DNA of 64,000 nucleotides. It comes from Mesorhizobium loti (GTDB taxonomy: Bacteria > Pseudomonadota > Alphaproteobacteria > Rhizobiales > Rhizobiaceae). Both the position numbers and the translations under genes were made by a program. The notes under the pieces were generated by a model. That model did no database searches. It saw only the letters and a list, made by a program, of their open reading frames with translations, and was not told the origin of the DNA. Below, one piece after another: positions 1 through 8,502 of this stretch. Position 1 is the first letter of the stretch. Each line of letters opens with the position of its first letter. The stretch is taken from positions 4,783,001-4,847,000 of the forward strand of contig AP017605.1 of the NCBI GenBank assembly GCA_002356515.1, in the 5' to 3' direction.

Positions 1-728
1 TAGGGTAGCTGCTTGCCGCGCGAGAGGTCATAGACCTCCTGCTGCACCAAGGTCAGCACCGAGCGGATTTCGAGCCCGTCCGTGCCGAGATATTTGGTCA
101 GCGCCGTTGTGAAGGGTGAGTTCTGGCCGGTGCCGTCGGCCGCCGTTTCGCCGGGTGCGGCCGAGAAGGCGAACAGGATGTTTTCCGCCCGGCCGACGCG
201 GCCAAGGCCCGGCTTGACCTTGTCGGCGACATCCTTTGCCAGTGACGTCGCGCCGCGCCCTTCGCCACCGCTACCCGAGAACGGATCGCTGCGGCAGGCG
301 TCGAGCACGATCAACCCGACCTTGGCGGTGGCGGCGACTGCAGCGCGCACTTCTTCCAGCGGCAGGCTTGTCTTGTCCAGTTGATCGAGCGAGGAGGCGT
401 CGGCATCGACCGGCAACAGCCGGTTGTCGCCCGATATCTCGACGCCATGGCCGGAAAAATAGACGAGCGCCACATCGGCGCCCTTGGCATCGTCGCGAAA
501 GTCGTCGAGCGCGCGCCGCATGCGCCGCAGATCACGGTCGGTTTCGAGCACCACCTCGAAGCCGAGCTTCTTCAGCGCCGATTGCATCGCCTCGCCGTCA
601 TGGATGGGATTGGCGAGCGGCCGCACCAGCCGGTAGTCGTCCTCCGCCATGACCAGTGCCACACGCCGTTCCGCCGCCGCGGTGGCGGTGGTCGCAATCA
701 TCAGCAGCAAGGCAAGCAGCAAACGCAA
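1..728 (-). CDS. Caspase-like (peptidase C14) exported protein, 3' end outside window
   Basis: The reading frame is open from about 728 to the window edge, so the C-terminus is missing. A leucine-rich signal peptide ends near an AAA site and is followed by a caspase p20-like fold. The catalytic histidine lies in YFSGHGVE and the cysteine in LDACRSDPF, the dyad of clan CD metacaspase/caspase-like proteins. This predicts an exported or periplasmic cysteine peptidase; bacterial members are often linked to stress or cell-death functions, but the substrate is unknown. The start is unsure. No ATG lies before the signal peptide; TTG at 728 gives a good signal sequence behind a GGGGGCGG stretch, and an internal ATG lies at 701. 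An in-frame stop lies a short distance upstream of 728. Confidence 0.75.
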   Translation of the reverse strand, partial: MRLLLALLLMIATTATAAAERRVALVMAEDDYRLVRPLANPIHDGEAMQSALKKLGFEVVLETDRDLRRMRRALDDFRDDAKGADVALVYFSGHGVEISGDNRLLPVDADASSLDQLDKTSLPLEEVRAAVAATAKVGLIVLDACRSDPFSGSGGEGRGATSLAKDVADKVKPGLGRVGRAENILFAFSAAPGETAADGTGQNSPFTTALTKYLGTDGLEIRSVLTLVQQEVYDLSRGKQLP

Positions 729-816
729 ATCGAACCGCCCCCGGCTCAGTCGCGTGCTGACAATTCCACCTCTTTATGGCGCGAGCAAGCCGGGCATTTG
801 GTCAGAACCGGCTCGT

Positions 817-1386
817 TCAGCCAGCGCGCAGCGGTTTCAATGCTTCGCTCCAGCGCAACAACTCGTCCAGCATGGCCTTGGCGCCGCCCGCCACCTGTTC
901 GCTGGCGCTGAAGGCGCCGTTTTCGTCGAGCAGTTTCTGGTACATCGGCAGCGCGACGCCCTCGGGGATCGGCATGATCCCCACCGCGGCCAGCAGCGGC
1001 TTCAGCGCCTGCGCTGCGCGCAGGCCGCCGGAAACGCCGCCATAGCTGAGGATGGCGGCGGGCTTGTATTTCCATTCTCGCAGCAGGTAGTCGACGGCGT
1101 TGACGATCGCCGGGGCTGCGAAATAATTATACTCCGGCGCCACGAAGACGAAGGCGTCGGCGGCGTCTATCGCCTTCGACCAGGCCTTGGTGTGATCGTT
1201 CTGGTAGTTGCGAAGCCTTGGATGATGCGGCTCGTCCAGCACCGGCAGGTGGAACGCGGCAATGTCGGTCAGCACCGGCTCGAATTTCCCGTGTTCGCGC
1301 GCGAACGTCTCCAGCCATTCGGCAAAAACCGGTCCGGCGCGGCCCGGCCGCGTGCTGCCGATGATGATGTTCAACTGGTGCTTCAA
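817..1386 (-). CDS. NADPH-dependent FMN reductase family protein
   Basis: This 189-residue flavodoxin-fold protein probably reduces flavin or quinones with NAD(P)H in the cytoplasm. The N-terminal GSTRPGR motif is the FMN phosphate-binding loop, and APEYNY is the second flavin-contact motif of the NADPH_dep_FMN_red family. A TTG start at 1386 is preferred because AAAGGAG lies seven bases upstream and the protein then begins directly with the first beta strand (LNIIIGSTR). A longer frame to 1479 would add a tail without similarity. It diverges from the P450 gene across about 200 bases, so it might supply that enzyme with electrons, but nothing in the sequence proves this. Confidence 0.85.
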   Translation of the reverse strand: MKHQLNIIIGSTRPGRAGPVFAEWLETFAREHGKFEPVLTDIAAFHLPVLDEPHHPRLRNYQNDHTKAWSKAIDAADAFVFVAPEYNYFAAPAIVNAVDYLLREWKYKPAAILSYGGVSGGLRAAQALKPLLAAVGIMPIPEGVALPMYQKLLDENGAFSASEQVAGGAKAMLDELLRWSEALKPLRAG

Positions 1387-1586
1387 GGCAGGCTCCTTTG
1401 TCAGGCGGTATCTGTTGGTGACTGTCACTACGGCAGTGTGTTCCGGCGGGCAAGGCGGGACGCCTGGTGGCGCGGTCACGATCGAATGAACAGACCATCT
1501 GCTTGGTGCCGTGAATTGCCTGCCGTTCGGTCACATGGACGCCCGGATCGCCAGCCACTACATTGAGGGTAGCAGCGGAGCACTTC

Positions 1587-2960
1587 ATGGACACTCAGCC
1601 CGCCCCCTTTGTCCCGCCCGCACCGAAGCCGCGCACCTCGCCGCCTTCGACGCTGGAGATGATCCGCATCGTCTACCGCAACCCGCTCGAACTGTGGGGC
1701 GAGCCGACCTACAACGAGCCCTGGATATCGGTGAATGGTGTTGGCGGGCATCTGGTCATCGCCAACGATCCCGGCCTCATTCGCCATGTGCTGGTCGACA
1801 ATGCCAAGAACTACAAGATGGCGACGGTGCGCCAGAAGATCCTGCGGCCGATCCTGCGCGATGGACTGCTGACCGCCGAGGGCGAGGTGTGGAAGCGGTC
1901 GCGCAAGGCGATGGCGCCGGTGTTCACGCCACGCCATATCTTCGGCTTTGCCCAGCCGATGCTGAAACGCACCAAGGAGTTCGTCACCCGGTACGAACAG
2001 GGCGGCACATCCGACATCGCCCATGACATGACATTGCTCACCTACGACATCCTTGCCGAGACGCTGTTCTCCGGCGAGATAGCGGGCGAGCCGGGCAGTT
2101 TCGCCAACGAGATCGACCGCTTGTTCGAGACCATGGGCCGTGTCGATCCGCTCGATCTGCTGCGTGCGCCCGACTGGCTGCCGCGGCTCACCCGCATCCG
2201 TGGCCGCAAGACCATGGCCTATTTCCGCAAGATCGTCACCGACACCGTCAAGATGCGCGAGGAGCGTTTCAAGCGTGATCCCGATGCGGTGCCGCAGGAC
2301 TTCCTCACGCTGCTGCTGAAGGCCGAAGGCCCCGACGGGCTGACGCGCTCGGAAGTCGAGGACAACATCATCACCTTCATCGGCGCCGGCCATGAGACCA
2401 CCGCGCGGGCGCTGGGCTGGACGCTTTATTGCCTGGCCGAATCGCCGTGGGAGCGCAACCGCGTCGAGCAGGAGATCGACGAGGTGTTGGCGCGCGAGCC
2501 CGATCCGACGAAATGGCTGGATGCGATGCCGTTGACTCGCGCTGCTTTCGACGAGGCGCTTCGGCTCTATCCGCCGGCGCCCTCGATCAACCGCGAGCCG
2601 ATCGTGCCGGAGATGTGGAAGGATCTTTATATCCCCAAGCACGCGGCCGTGCTGGTCATGCCCTGGGTCGTCCACCGCCACAGGAAGCTGTGGGACAGGC
2701 CCGATGCCTTCCTGCCCGAGCGGTTCCACCCGGGAAACCGCGAAAAGATCGACCGCTTCCAGTATCTGCCGTTTGGCGCCGGCCCGCGCGTCTGCATCGG
2801 CGCCAGCTTCGCCATGCAGGAGGCGATCATCGCGCTCGCCATCCTGTTGTCGCGCTTCCGCTTCGACACCACGGCCGAGACCAAGCCTTGGCCGGTGCAG
2901 AAATTGACGACGCAGCCGCAAGGCGGCCTGCCTATGCAAGTCACGCCCCGCCATCGTTGA
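1587..2960 (+). CDS. Cytochrome P450
   Basis: This is a soluble bacterial P450 monooxygenase of 457 residues, the normal length. The I-helix oxygen-activation motif GAGHETT is at about residues 266-272, the K-helix ExxR (EALR) at about 323-326, and the haem-binding loop FGAGPRVCIG at about 396-405 with Cys403 as thiolate ligand. No membrane anchor is present, and the N-terminus is rich in Pro and Ala. ATG at 1587 is chosen because AGCGGAG lies just upstream; an in-frame TTG at 1563 is less likely. The substrate cannot be predicted. No ferredoxin is adjacent; the divergent flavin reductase is the only redox neighbour. Confidence 0.93.
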   Translation: MDTQPAPFVPPAPKPRTSPPSTLEMIRIVYRNPLELWGEPTYNEPWISVNGVGGHLVIANDPGLIRHVLVDNAKNYKMATVRQKILRPILRDGLLTAEGEVWKRSRKAMAPVFTPRHIFGFAQPMLKRTKEFVTRYEQGGTSDIAHDMTLLTYDILAETLFSGEIAGEPGSFANEIDRLFETMGRVDPLDLLRAPDWLPRLTRIRGRKTMAYFRKIVTDTVKMREERFKRDPDAVPQDFLTLLLKAEGPDGLTRSEVEDNIITFIGAGHETTARALGWTLYCLAESPWERNRVEQEIDEVLAREPDPTKWLDAMPLTRAAFDEALRLYPPAPSINREPIVPEMWKDLYIPKHAAVLVMPWVVHRHRKLWDRPDAFLPERFHPGNREKIDRFQYLPFGAGPRVCIGASFAMQEAIIALAILLSRFRFDTTAETKPWPVQKLTTQPQGGLPMQVTPRHR

Positions 2961-2981
2961 GGGGCAGTCCTCTTCTGGAAA

Positions 2982-3959
2982 TTATGCCACGGGTTTGCGC
3001 TGCTGGAACTGGCCGGCGGCGCGGAAGCGCCAGAGGTAGCTCGGCAGGATCGTCGCGATCGATTGCGGCTGGATGCCGAGCCCGGCGAGTGTCCGGTTGG
3101 CCTTGGCGGCGGCCTCAGAAACGATGTTGTGCTCGCGCAGCTGCATCACCTGATCCTTGGTCAGCAGCGGATTGGGCAACAGGCCGAGGATCGAGGCCTG
3201 GATGTTGGCGACCCACCACGGCACCGGAACCAAGAGGCGCTTGCGCTCGATCACGGTGAGCAGCTCTTCCATGCACTCCTTGAAGGTGAGCACATTGGGG
3301 CCGCCGAGTTCGTAGATCTGGCCGCCATTGATCTTGCCGTCGACCGAGCGCGCCACCGCCTCGGCGACGTCGCCGACATAAACCGGCTGGAATTTGGTCT
3401 GGCCGCCGCCGATCAGCGGCAGCACCGGCGAATAGCGCGCCATATTGGCGAAGCGGTTAAAGAAACTGTCCTCCGGGCCGAAAATGATCGATGGCCGGAA
3501 GATCACCGCGTTGGCGATCGTCTCCAGCACGGCCTTCTCGCCAAGCGCCTTGGTGCGGGCGTAGTCCGATTCGGAGTCCGCGTCGGCGCCAAGCGCGGAA
3601 ATATGGGTCAGCCCTGCACCAACGGAGCGCGCCGCTTCGGCGATGGCGCGGGAGCCGAACTCGTGCACGGCGGAGAATTTCTGCCGGCCGGTCTCATGCA
3701 GGATGGCAACCAGGTTGACGACATGGTCAGCGCCTTGCACGGCACGGTCGACCGACCAGCGCATGCGCACATTGGCCTGCACCGGCTGGATCTGGCCGAC
3801 ATTGCCGAGCGGCTGCAGATGGCCGGCAAGGTCGGGCCGCCGGCAGGCGACCCGGATGCGGTAGCCGCGCTTGGCCAGCGCGCGCACGACATGGCGGCCG
3901 ACAAAGCCAGACCCGCCAAAGACGACGACGAGCTTTGGGGTCTGCAGGATTTCGGTCAT
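2982..3959 (-). CDS. NAD(P)-binding complex I NDUFA9-like / NmrA-type epimerase
   Basis: This 325-residue atypical short-chain dehydrogenase has the N-terminal nucleotide-binding motif VVFGGSGFVGRHV. Its closest resemblance is to the bacterial homologues of complex I subunit NDUFA9, which bind NAD(P) and are not clearly catalytic. The C-terminal half, with GGPNVLTFKECMEELL and a late hydrophobic stretch, is typical of that group. ATG at 3959 is used because GGAG lies six bases upstream; an in-frame ATG at 4007 has no ribosome site. It lies 121 bases downstream of doxX on the same strand, with a perfect hairpin in between (4030-4057), so the two may be only partly co-transcribed. Confidence 0.82.
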   Translation of the reverse strand: MTEILQTPKLVVVFGGSGFVGRHVVRALAKRGYRIRVACRRPDLAGHLQPLGNVGQIQPVQANVRMRWSVDRAVQGADHVVNLVAILHETGRQKFSAVHEFGSRAIAEAARSVGAGLTHISALGADADSESDYARTKALGEKAVLETIANAVIFRPSIIFGPEDSFFNRFANMARYSPVLPLIGGGQTKFQPVYVGDVAEAVARSVDGKINGGQIYELGGPNVLTFKECMEELLTVIERKRLLVPVPWWVANIQASILGLLPNPLLTKDQVMQLREHNIVSEAAAKANRTLAGLGIQPQSIATILPSYLWRFRAAGQFQQRKPVA

Positions 3960-4029
3960 GGCTGGCTCCGGCGCACGTTCCAGATGGCTTGGCTGAAGCC
4001 GTTTCATAGTCGGTTTTGCGCCAAAGGCA

Positions 4030-4057
4030 AAGGGTGACGCGTCGTCGCGTCACCCTT
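4030..4057 (-). terminator. Hairpin between doxX and the NDUFA9-like gene
   Basis: Perfect 12-bp inverted repeat AAGGGTGACGCG with a four-base loop. It lies just downstream of the doxX stop on the minus strand. The T-run after it is weak (TTTGCCTTT), so it may act as a partial terminator or an RNA-stabilising hairpin. Confidence 0.55.
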
Positions 4058-4080
4058 GTCTGCGTCAGGACAAAAGCGCT

Positions 4081-4533
4081 TCAGAACGCCTTGCCGATAC
4101 GGGCGTCGACCGAGTGACGGTTGCCGCCGCGAATGACGAAGAAGAGCAGGATCGCGGCCCACAAAAGCGACTTTTCGGCACCCGAAAAACCCTGGCCCAT
4201 GGTGACCCAGTGGAACCAGACCGTCACCAGCAGCACGAACAGGCCGGCAAAGGCGGCCGGGCGCGTCAAAAACCCGATGGCGATGAAAATGCCGCCGAAA
4301 AACTCGGTGCAGGCCAGTAGCAACGACCACAAGGCGCCCGGATAGAAGCCGAGGCCTTCGACCATCTCGGCGGCACCGAAAGGATTGGTGATCTTTTGCG
4401 AGCCATGGATGGTGAGGAACGCGCCGGCGACGAGGCGCAGCACGGTTTCGCCGGCGTCATGCAGCGACGAATACAGGCGGCCAAGCGCGGGAATGATCAG
4501 TCTGCCGCGGGAAGCGTCGGTGGTTACGGACAT
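4081..4533 (-). CDS. DoxX family membrane protein
   Basis: This is a small inner-membrane protein of 150 residues with four hydrophobic segments. The first carries the family signature LRLVAGAFLTIHGSQKI and the second covers the FFGGIFIAIGFLTRPAA loop. DoxX proteins are poorly defined; some are subunits of thiosulfate:quinone oxidoreductase and others associate with oxidative-stress complexes. The start is at ATG 4533. A perfect 8-bp inverted repeat lies 59-78 bases upstream (4592-4611), which suggests a dedicated repressor or activator. Confidence 0.85.
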   Translation of the reverse strand: MSVTTDASRGRLIIPALGRLYSSLHDAGETVLRLVAGAFLTIHGSQKITNPFGAAEMVEGLGFYPGALWSLLLACTEFFGGIFIAIGFLTRPAAFAGLFVLLVTVWFHWVTMGQGFSGAEKSLLWAAILLFFVIRGGNRHSVDARIGKAF

Positions 4534-4591
4534 CGTAGCTCCTGTCTGTGTGAACGTCCCCCCGCAAACGCCCGATGGCCTCCGTCAAGTC

Positions 4592-4611
4592 AAGTTAACA
4601 AAAGTTAACTT
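4592..4611. promoter_or_regulatory. Candidate operator upstream of doxX
   Basis: The sequence AAGTTAACAAAAGTTAACTT is a perfect inverted repeat of AAGTTAAC around four bases. It lies in a locally AT-rich spot upstream of doxX. The shape is that of a dimeric winged-helix or HTH regulator site. No regulator gene is adjacent, so the partner is unknown. Confidence 0.5.
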
Positions 4612-4648
4612 CCATAATCATGTTTATTATGTGTTGGACGAAACGCAG

Positions 4649-4672
4649 AAAACCCCGCCGAAGCGGGGTTTT
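4649..4672 (-). terminator. Rho-independent terminator
   Basis: AAAACCCCGC, a four-base loop (CGAA), then GCGGGGTTTT: a perfect GC stem flanked by A and T tracts. It lies about 200 bases beyond the stop of the Ldh-family gene and is oriented to end that minus-strand transcript. Its symmetry allows it to work on both strands. Confidence 0.8.
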
Positions 4673-4874
4673 CCGGGTGAGGTTCATGTCGAAACCAGGG
4701 TCCAACGAGGCGGCTGACCTGAGACGGTTCAGCGTGGCGTGAAGCAAGTACGCCCGCCCCAGCCCTGGACGCATCCGACAGAAGACACCGACCGGGCAAC
4801 CCCGACCCGGACAGCCATTGGTCGTGCGCACGCGCGGGAAGGTTCACAAGGCGCGGAAAAATTCTTCGATTGCT

Positions 4875-5876
4875 TCAGGAAGAATAACGCTCGGCGAATT
4901 CGGAAATGCGCTGCACCACCGCCTTGGGCGCGGTGATGCCGCGCGCCTGTGCCTTCTCGGCGGCTTCCGCCCGGGCTCGGCCCGGCACATGCACGCCATA
5001 GCGGCGGCGCAGGCGGTCGAGCTGGTCCTTCATCCGCTGTTCGAAATCCGGATCGAGCAGCTTGGGCTCGACGGCAAGCACGAACAGGCCGGTTCCGGGG
5101 CTGTCCGGCCCGCCGCTGAACCATGGCGCGTCGAGCGACCAGTTGGCGCCCGACAGGCCGGCCGCCAGCACTTCGACCATCAGCGCGATGTTGGCGCCGC
5201 GCTGGCCGCCAAAGGCCAACATGGCGCCCTTCATGGCGGCCGCCGGGTCGGTGGTCGGGTTGCCGCTCGCATCCAGCGCCCAGCCTTCGGGGATTTTCTT
5301 GCCGTCTTCGGCCGCCTTGCGGATGTTGACGAAGGCGGTGGCGCTCGACGACTGGTCGATGACCAGCGGCGCGCCGTCGGCGGCGGGAGCGGCAAACGAC
5401 ATCGGATTGGTGCAGTAGACCGGCTTGACCGAGCCCGAGCCGGCCAGCACGGCCGGGCCGTTGGTCGCGGCGAAGGACACCAGCCCTTGTGCTGCCAACC
5501 TGCCGGTGAAATAGCCGAGCGCGCCGCACGTATAGGCGTTCTTCTGCGAGAAGATGGCGACGCCGAACAGTCTTGCCGCCTTGGCAAGGTCGTCGATCGT
5601 ACGGTCGAAGCCGGTATGCGCCAGCCCGCCGCGTGCGTCGGAGAGATAGACCGCCAGGGCCGGCCTCGTGATCACCGGATCGGCATTGCCGTCGATGCGC
5701 CCGGCCTCCAGCGCCTCGAGATAATCGATGAAATGCGACAGGCCGACGCTCGAAAGCCCTTCCGCCTCGGCGGCGATGATCGATGCGGTGAGCGACTGCG
5801 CCGCCTCCTCATTGGCGCCGGCGCCGAGTGCTGCCATCCGGCACAGTCCTGTCGCTTGGTCGAGAGAGAGTTGCAT
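4875..5876 (-). CDS. Ldh_2 family oxidoreductase (malate/L-lactate dehydrogenase-like)
   Basis: This 333-residue NAD(P)H-dependent oxidoreductase belongs to the Ldh_2 (type 2 malate/lactate dehydrogenase) family. That family also includes delta-1-piperideine/pyrroline-2-carboxylate reductases, ureidoglycolate dehydrogenase and 2,3-diketogulonate reductase. Diagnostic stretches are GLSSVGLSHFIDYL near residue 41, the NPMSFAAPA segment of the nucleotide site, and AFGGQRGANIALMVE in the C-terminal half. ATG at 5876 has AAGG seven bases upstream. It is the last gene of a minus-strand series behind the amino acid ABC transporter, so an amino-acid-derived 2-oxo acid or cyclic imine is a reasonable substrate guess. 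Confidence 0.85.
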   Translation of the reverse strand: MQLSLDQATGLCRMAALGAGANEEAAQSLTASIIAAEAEGLSSVGLSHFIDYLEALEAGRIDGNADPVITRPALAVYLSDARGGLAHTGFDRTIDDLAKAARLFGVAIFSQKNAYTCGALGYFTGRLAAQGLVSFAATNGPAVLAGSGSVKPVYCTNPMSFAAPAADGAPLVIDQSSSATAFVNIRKAAEDGKKIPEGWALDASGNPTTDPAAAMKGAMLAFGGQRGANIALMVEVLAAGLSGANWSLDAPWFSGGPDSPGTGLFVLAVEPKLLDPDFEQRMKDQLDRLRRRYGVHVPGRARAEAAEKAQARGITAPKAVVQRISEFAERYSS

Positions 5877-5888
5877 CTGGACGCCTTG

Positions 5889-5976
5889 GTGAACAGTGAA
5901 TGGTGAATAGTGAATGGCCGTCTTAGACGAGGGCGCGAAAATTGCGACCATTTACCACTTACTATTCACCGTTCAC
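5889..5976. repeat. Imperfect inverted repeat made of GTGAA(T/C) units
   Basis: The left arm (5889-5917) and the right arm (5948-5976) are near-perfect reverse complements built from repeated GTGAAT/GTGAAC units. They lie between the Ldh gene and the permease gene, and the right arm ends at the permease stop codon. Such AT-richer palindromes stand out against the GC-rich surroundings. It may form an intercistronic hairpin or be a relic of a small repeat family. Confidence 0.6.
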
Positions 5977-6785
5977 TAGCCGACCTTGACCGGAATCCGC
6001 GCCTCGATCCGGCTGAGGGCCAGGACCAGAATGCCGGTGATCGCCATATAGATCAACGCCAGCAGCAGCAAGGGCTCGTAGGTGAGGTAGGTGTCCTGCC
6101 GCACCTTGCCAGCGACGGCGAAGATATCGATGACGCTGATCGTCGCCACCAGCGGCGTCGACTTCAACTGCAGCACGGTCTCGCCGGTCAGCGTCGGCAG
6201 CGCGCGGTAGAAGGCCTGCGGCAGCCAGATGCGCCGGAAGATCTTCCAGCGGCTCATGCCGAAGGCGCGGGCGGCTTCCAGCTGTCCCTTGGGCACGCCG
6301 GCAAAGGCGCCGCGCATCACTTCGCCCTCGTAACCGGCGAAGGACAGGGTCAGTGCCAGAACGCCGTACGGCCAGGCCTGTCTGAGATAGGGCCACATCC
6401 AGGAGTCGCGGATCCACGGATATTGCGGGAACAGCGAGCCCAGCCCGTAATAGAGCAGCCATAATTGCAACAGCAGCGGCGTGCCGCGGATGATGGTGCA
6501 GAAGACTTTCGCCGGTGCCGCAACCCAGATCGAACCGGCGGCCTGCGCCAGCCCGACCGGCACGGCGATCAGGAAGCCGAGCGCGCAGGTGACGGCCAGG
6601 ATCCACAGGGCGCGCCAGATGCCCATCAGGCCCATTTCCCAATATTGCGGCAGCCAGTCCCAGCGCATGAAAAAGGCGGCCGACAGCACCAGCCCGAGCG
6701 CGATCAGGATGAGGACGATGCGATGCGGCTGCAGCCAGAGCGAGGCGCGCGCCGCCGTGTTGATGATGGCTGCTTCGCCCGCCAT
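5976..6785 (-). CDS. Polar amino acid ABC transporter permease (HisM-like)
   Basis: This inner-membrane permease of 269 residues belongs to the His/Glu/Gln/Arg (HEAT) subfamily. It has five or six hydrophobic segments. The EAA loop that docks the ATPase reads GQLEAARAFGMSRWKIFRRI followed by LPQAF, in the last third. ATG at 6785 overlaps the stop codon of the preceding permease by one base, so the two are translationally coupled and should form a heterodimer. With the binding protein (7651-8448) and ATPase (8503-9318) it completes an importer for a basic amino acid or opine-like compound. Confidence 0.9.
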   Translation of the reverse strand: MAGEAAIINTAARASLWLQPHRIVLILIALGLVLSAAFFMRWDWLPQYWEMGLMGIWRALWILAVTCALGFLIAVPVGLAQAAGSIWVAAPAKVFCTIIRGTPLLLQLWLLYYGLGSLFPQYPWIRDSWMWPYLRQAWPYGVLALTLSFAGYEGEVMRGAFAGVPKGQLEAARAFGMSRWKIFRRIWLPQAFYRALPTLTGETVLQLKSTPLVATISVIDIFAVAGKVRQDTYLTYEPLLLLALIYMAITGILVLALSRIEARIPVKVG

Positions 6786-7450
6786 CAGCGGGCCTCCTTG
6801 ATCGAAGGCATGCCGCGCCGCGCCCATTTCTCGGCGCGGCCAAGCAGGAAGTTCGAAAACAGTGTCACCGCGAGATAGAGCACGCCGGCGGCGAGATAGA
6901 ATATCAGATAGGCCTTGGTGACGCCTGCCGCCTGCCGTGTCGCCAGTGTCAGTTCGAAGAAGCCGACGACGGCCAGAAGCGCGGTGTCCTTGGTCGCGAT
7001 CAGCCACAGATTGGCGAGACCTGGAATGGCAAAGGGCAGCATCGCCGGCAGCGTGATGCGCCGCAGGAGAAGGCCGGGAGACATGCCGAAGGCGCGGGCG
7101 GCTTCGATCTGGCCCTGCGGGATGGCCAGGATCGCGCCGCGCATGACCTCCGTCGAATAGGCGCCCTGGCAGAAGCCGAGCACGGCTATGCCGGCCACCA
7201 GCCCGCTAATATCGACACGCTGGTAACCGATCGCGGTCAGCACCTGGTTTATCAGGTCGGTGCCGGCATAATAGAGCAGCAGGATCAGCACCAGTTCCGG
7301 CACGGCGCGCACCACGGTGGTGTACACCGCGAGCAGGTCGCGCACGACCGGTCCGCCGTAAAGCTTGCCATAGGCACCGCAGATCCCGATGAGCAGGCCG
7401 ACGATCGTGGCGCCGACGGCAATCTCCAGCGAATGCAGCAGCCCGAGCAT
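6785..7450 (-). CDS. Polar amino acid ABC transporter permease (HisQ-like)
   Basis: This permease of at least 221 residues is the partner of the next gene. The EAA motif GQIEAARAFGMSPGLLLRRI is near the middle. The ATG at 7450 looks late. The frame continues upstream with a segment of the usual N-terminal type (LLSPAPVGWGGTL) and holds no ATG, GTG or TTG before a stop. A CTG at 7534 behind GGGGGC is a possible non-standard start and would give about 249 residues. Close homologues would decide this. Its stop overlaps the start of the HisM-like gene by one base. Confidence 0.88.
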   Translation of the reverse strand: MLGLLHSLEIAVGATIVGLLIGICGAYGKLYGGPVVRDLLAVYTTVVRAVPELVLILLLYYAGTDLINQVLTAIGYQRVDISGLVAGIAVLGFCQGAYSTEVMRGAILAIPQGQIEAARAFGMSPGLLLRRITLPAMLPFAIPGLANLWLIATKDTALLAVVGFFELTLATRQAAGVTKAYLIFYLAAGVLYLAVTLFSNFLLGRAEKWARRGMPSIKEAR

Positions 7451-7602
7451 GAGTGTGCCGCCCCAGCCGACGGGCGCGGGCGAGAGGAGTTCGATGATAC
7501 CGGCCGCCGAGGCCGGAAGAAACGCGTCGATCAGCTTTGCCCCCGAATTGCTGGCTCTATCCGCCGACGGCAGCGGTCAGCGGCAAGCATGCGTGGGAAG
7601 GT

Positions 7603-7629
7603 GGGCATGGCGCCGCCGGCGCCATGCCC
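7603..7629 (-). promoter_or_regulatory. Intercistronic hairpin after the binding-protein gene
   Basis: GGGCATGGCGCC and its exact reverse complement are separated by three bases, giving a very stable 12-bp stem. It lies just beyond the binding-protein stop, before the permease genes. There is no T-run on the minus strand. The usual role of such hairpins is to protect the upstream message, keeping binding protein in excess over membrane subunits. Confidence 0.6.
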
Positions 7630-7650
7630 TTCGCTCAGGCGTAAGGGTCG

Positions 7651-8448
7651 TCAGTTCGACTGCGCGTCGGCACCGTAGATGTCGAAATCGAAGTACTTCT
7701 TCGAGATCGCGTCATATTTGCCGTTGGCGCGGATTGCCTTGATGCCGGCGTTGATCTTTTCCTTCAGCTCGGTGTCTTCCTTGCGCACGCCGGCGCCGAC
7801 GCCCGGTCCGAGCACCTCGAGATCCGGAGCCACCATGCCCTTCAGGTCGCAGCAGGCTTTGCCCTGGTCTGACTTGAGGAATTCCCCGAGCGCGATGGAA
7901 TCGGCCTGCACCGCGTCGAGGCGGCCGGCAGCGAGATCCTGGTTGGCCTCGTCCTGGGTCTGGTATTCCTTGATTTCGGACGCCGTGGCGCCGAAATGCT
8001 TCTTGGCGTAGACGGCGTGTACCGTCGACACCTGGACGCCGAGCACCTTGCCCTTGAGGTCGTCAGGCGAGGCGCCGAACTTCTGGTCCTTCGGTCCGAT
8101 GATCGCCGTCGGCGTGTTGTAGTACTTGTCCGAGAAGTCGATCGTCTTCTTGCGTTCGTCGGTGATCGACATCGACGAGACGATGAGGTCGATCTTCTTG
8201 GTGGTCAGCGCCGGGATGATGCCGTCCCAGGCGACAGGCGTGATGACGCAGTCGAGTTTCTCCTCGGCGCACACGGCGTCGATGAACTCGATCTCCCAGC
8301 CGACCCATTTGCCCGAAGCGTCCGGCGAGGTGAAGGGCGGATAGGGCTCGGCGGCGACGCCGATCTTGACCGGATCGGCCTTGGCCACGCCCATGGCGGC
8401 AACGCCGAGCAGCAGTGCCGCGGCGAATGTCTTCAGAACAGTCTTCAT
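7651..8448 (-). CDS. Periplasmic polar amino acid-binding protein (SBP_bac_3)
   Basis: This 265-residue secreted binding protein has a signal peptide of about 24 residues ending AKA|D. The mature part begins with VKIGVAAEPYPPF, the classic start of lysine/arginine/ornithine-type binding proteins. The lobes carry the expected VGWEIEFIDAVC, SMSITDERKKTIDFS and GVQVSTVHAVY stretches. Two cysteine-bearing spots (CAEEKLDC, ACCDLKG) could form disulfides. It is the first membrane-linked component of the four-gene importer, and the neighbouring enzymes favour arginine or a modified arginine as ligand. Confidence 0.92.
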   Translation of the reverse strand: MKTVLKTFAAALLLGVAAMGVAKADPVKIGVAAEPYPPFTSPDASGKWVGWEIEFIDAVCAEEKLDCVITPVAWDGIIPALTTKKIDLIVSSMSITDERKKTIDFSDKYYNTPTAIIGPKDQKFGASPDDLKGKVLGVQVSTVHAVYAKKHFGATASEIKEYQTQDEANQDLAAGRLDAVQADSIALGEFLKSDQGKACCDLKGMVAPDLEVLGPGVGAGVRKEDTELKEKINAGIKAIRANGKYDAISKKYFDFDIYGADAQSN

Positions 8449-8502
8449 TTCAAACTCCCAGTTTGTTGTTCGTTCCCGGTTTTCTTCCGTCCCGGCCTGT
8501 CC

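Noticed and set aside
1476..2954. 492-codon frame opposite the P450 gene
   Set aside because: The P450 has all three diagnostic motifs; the opposing frame shows none and has no ribosome site.
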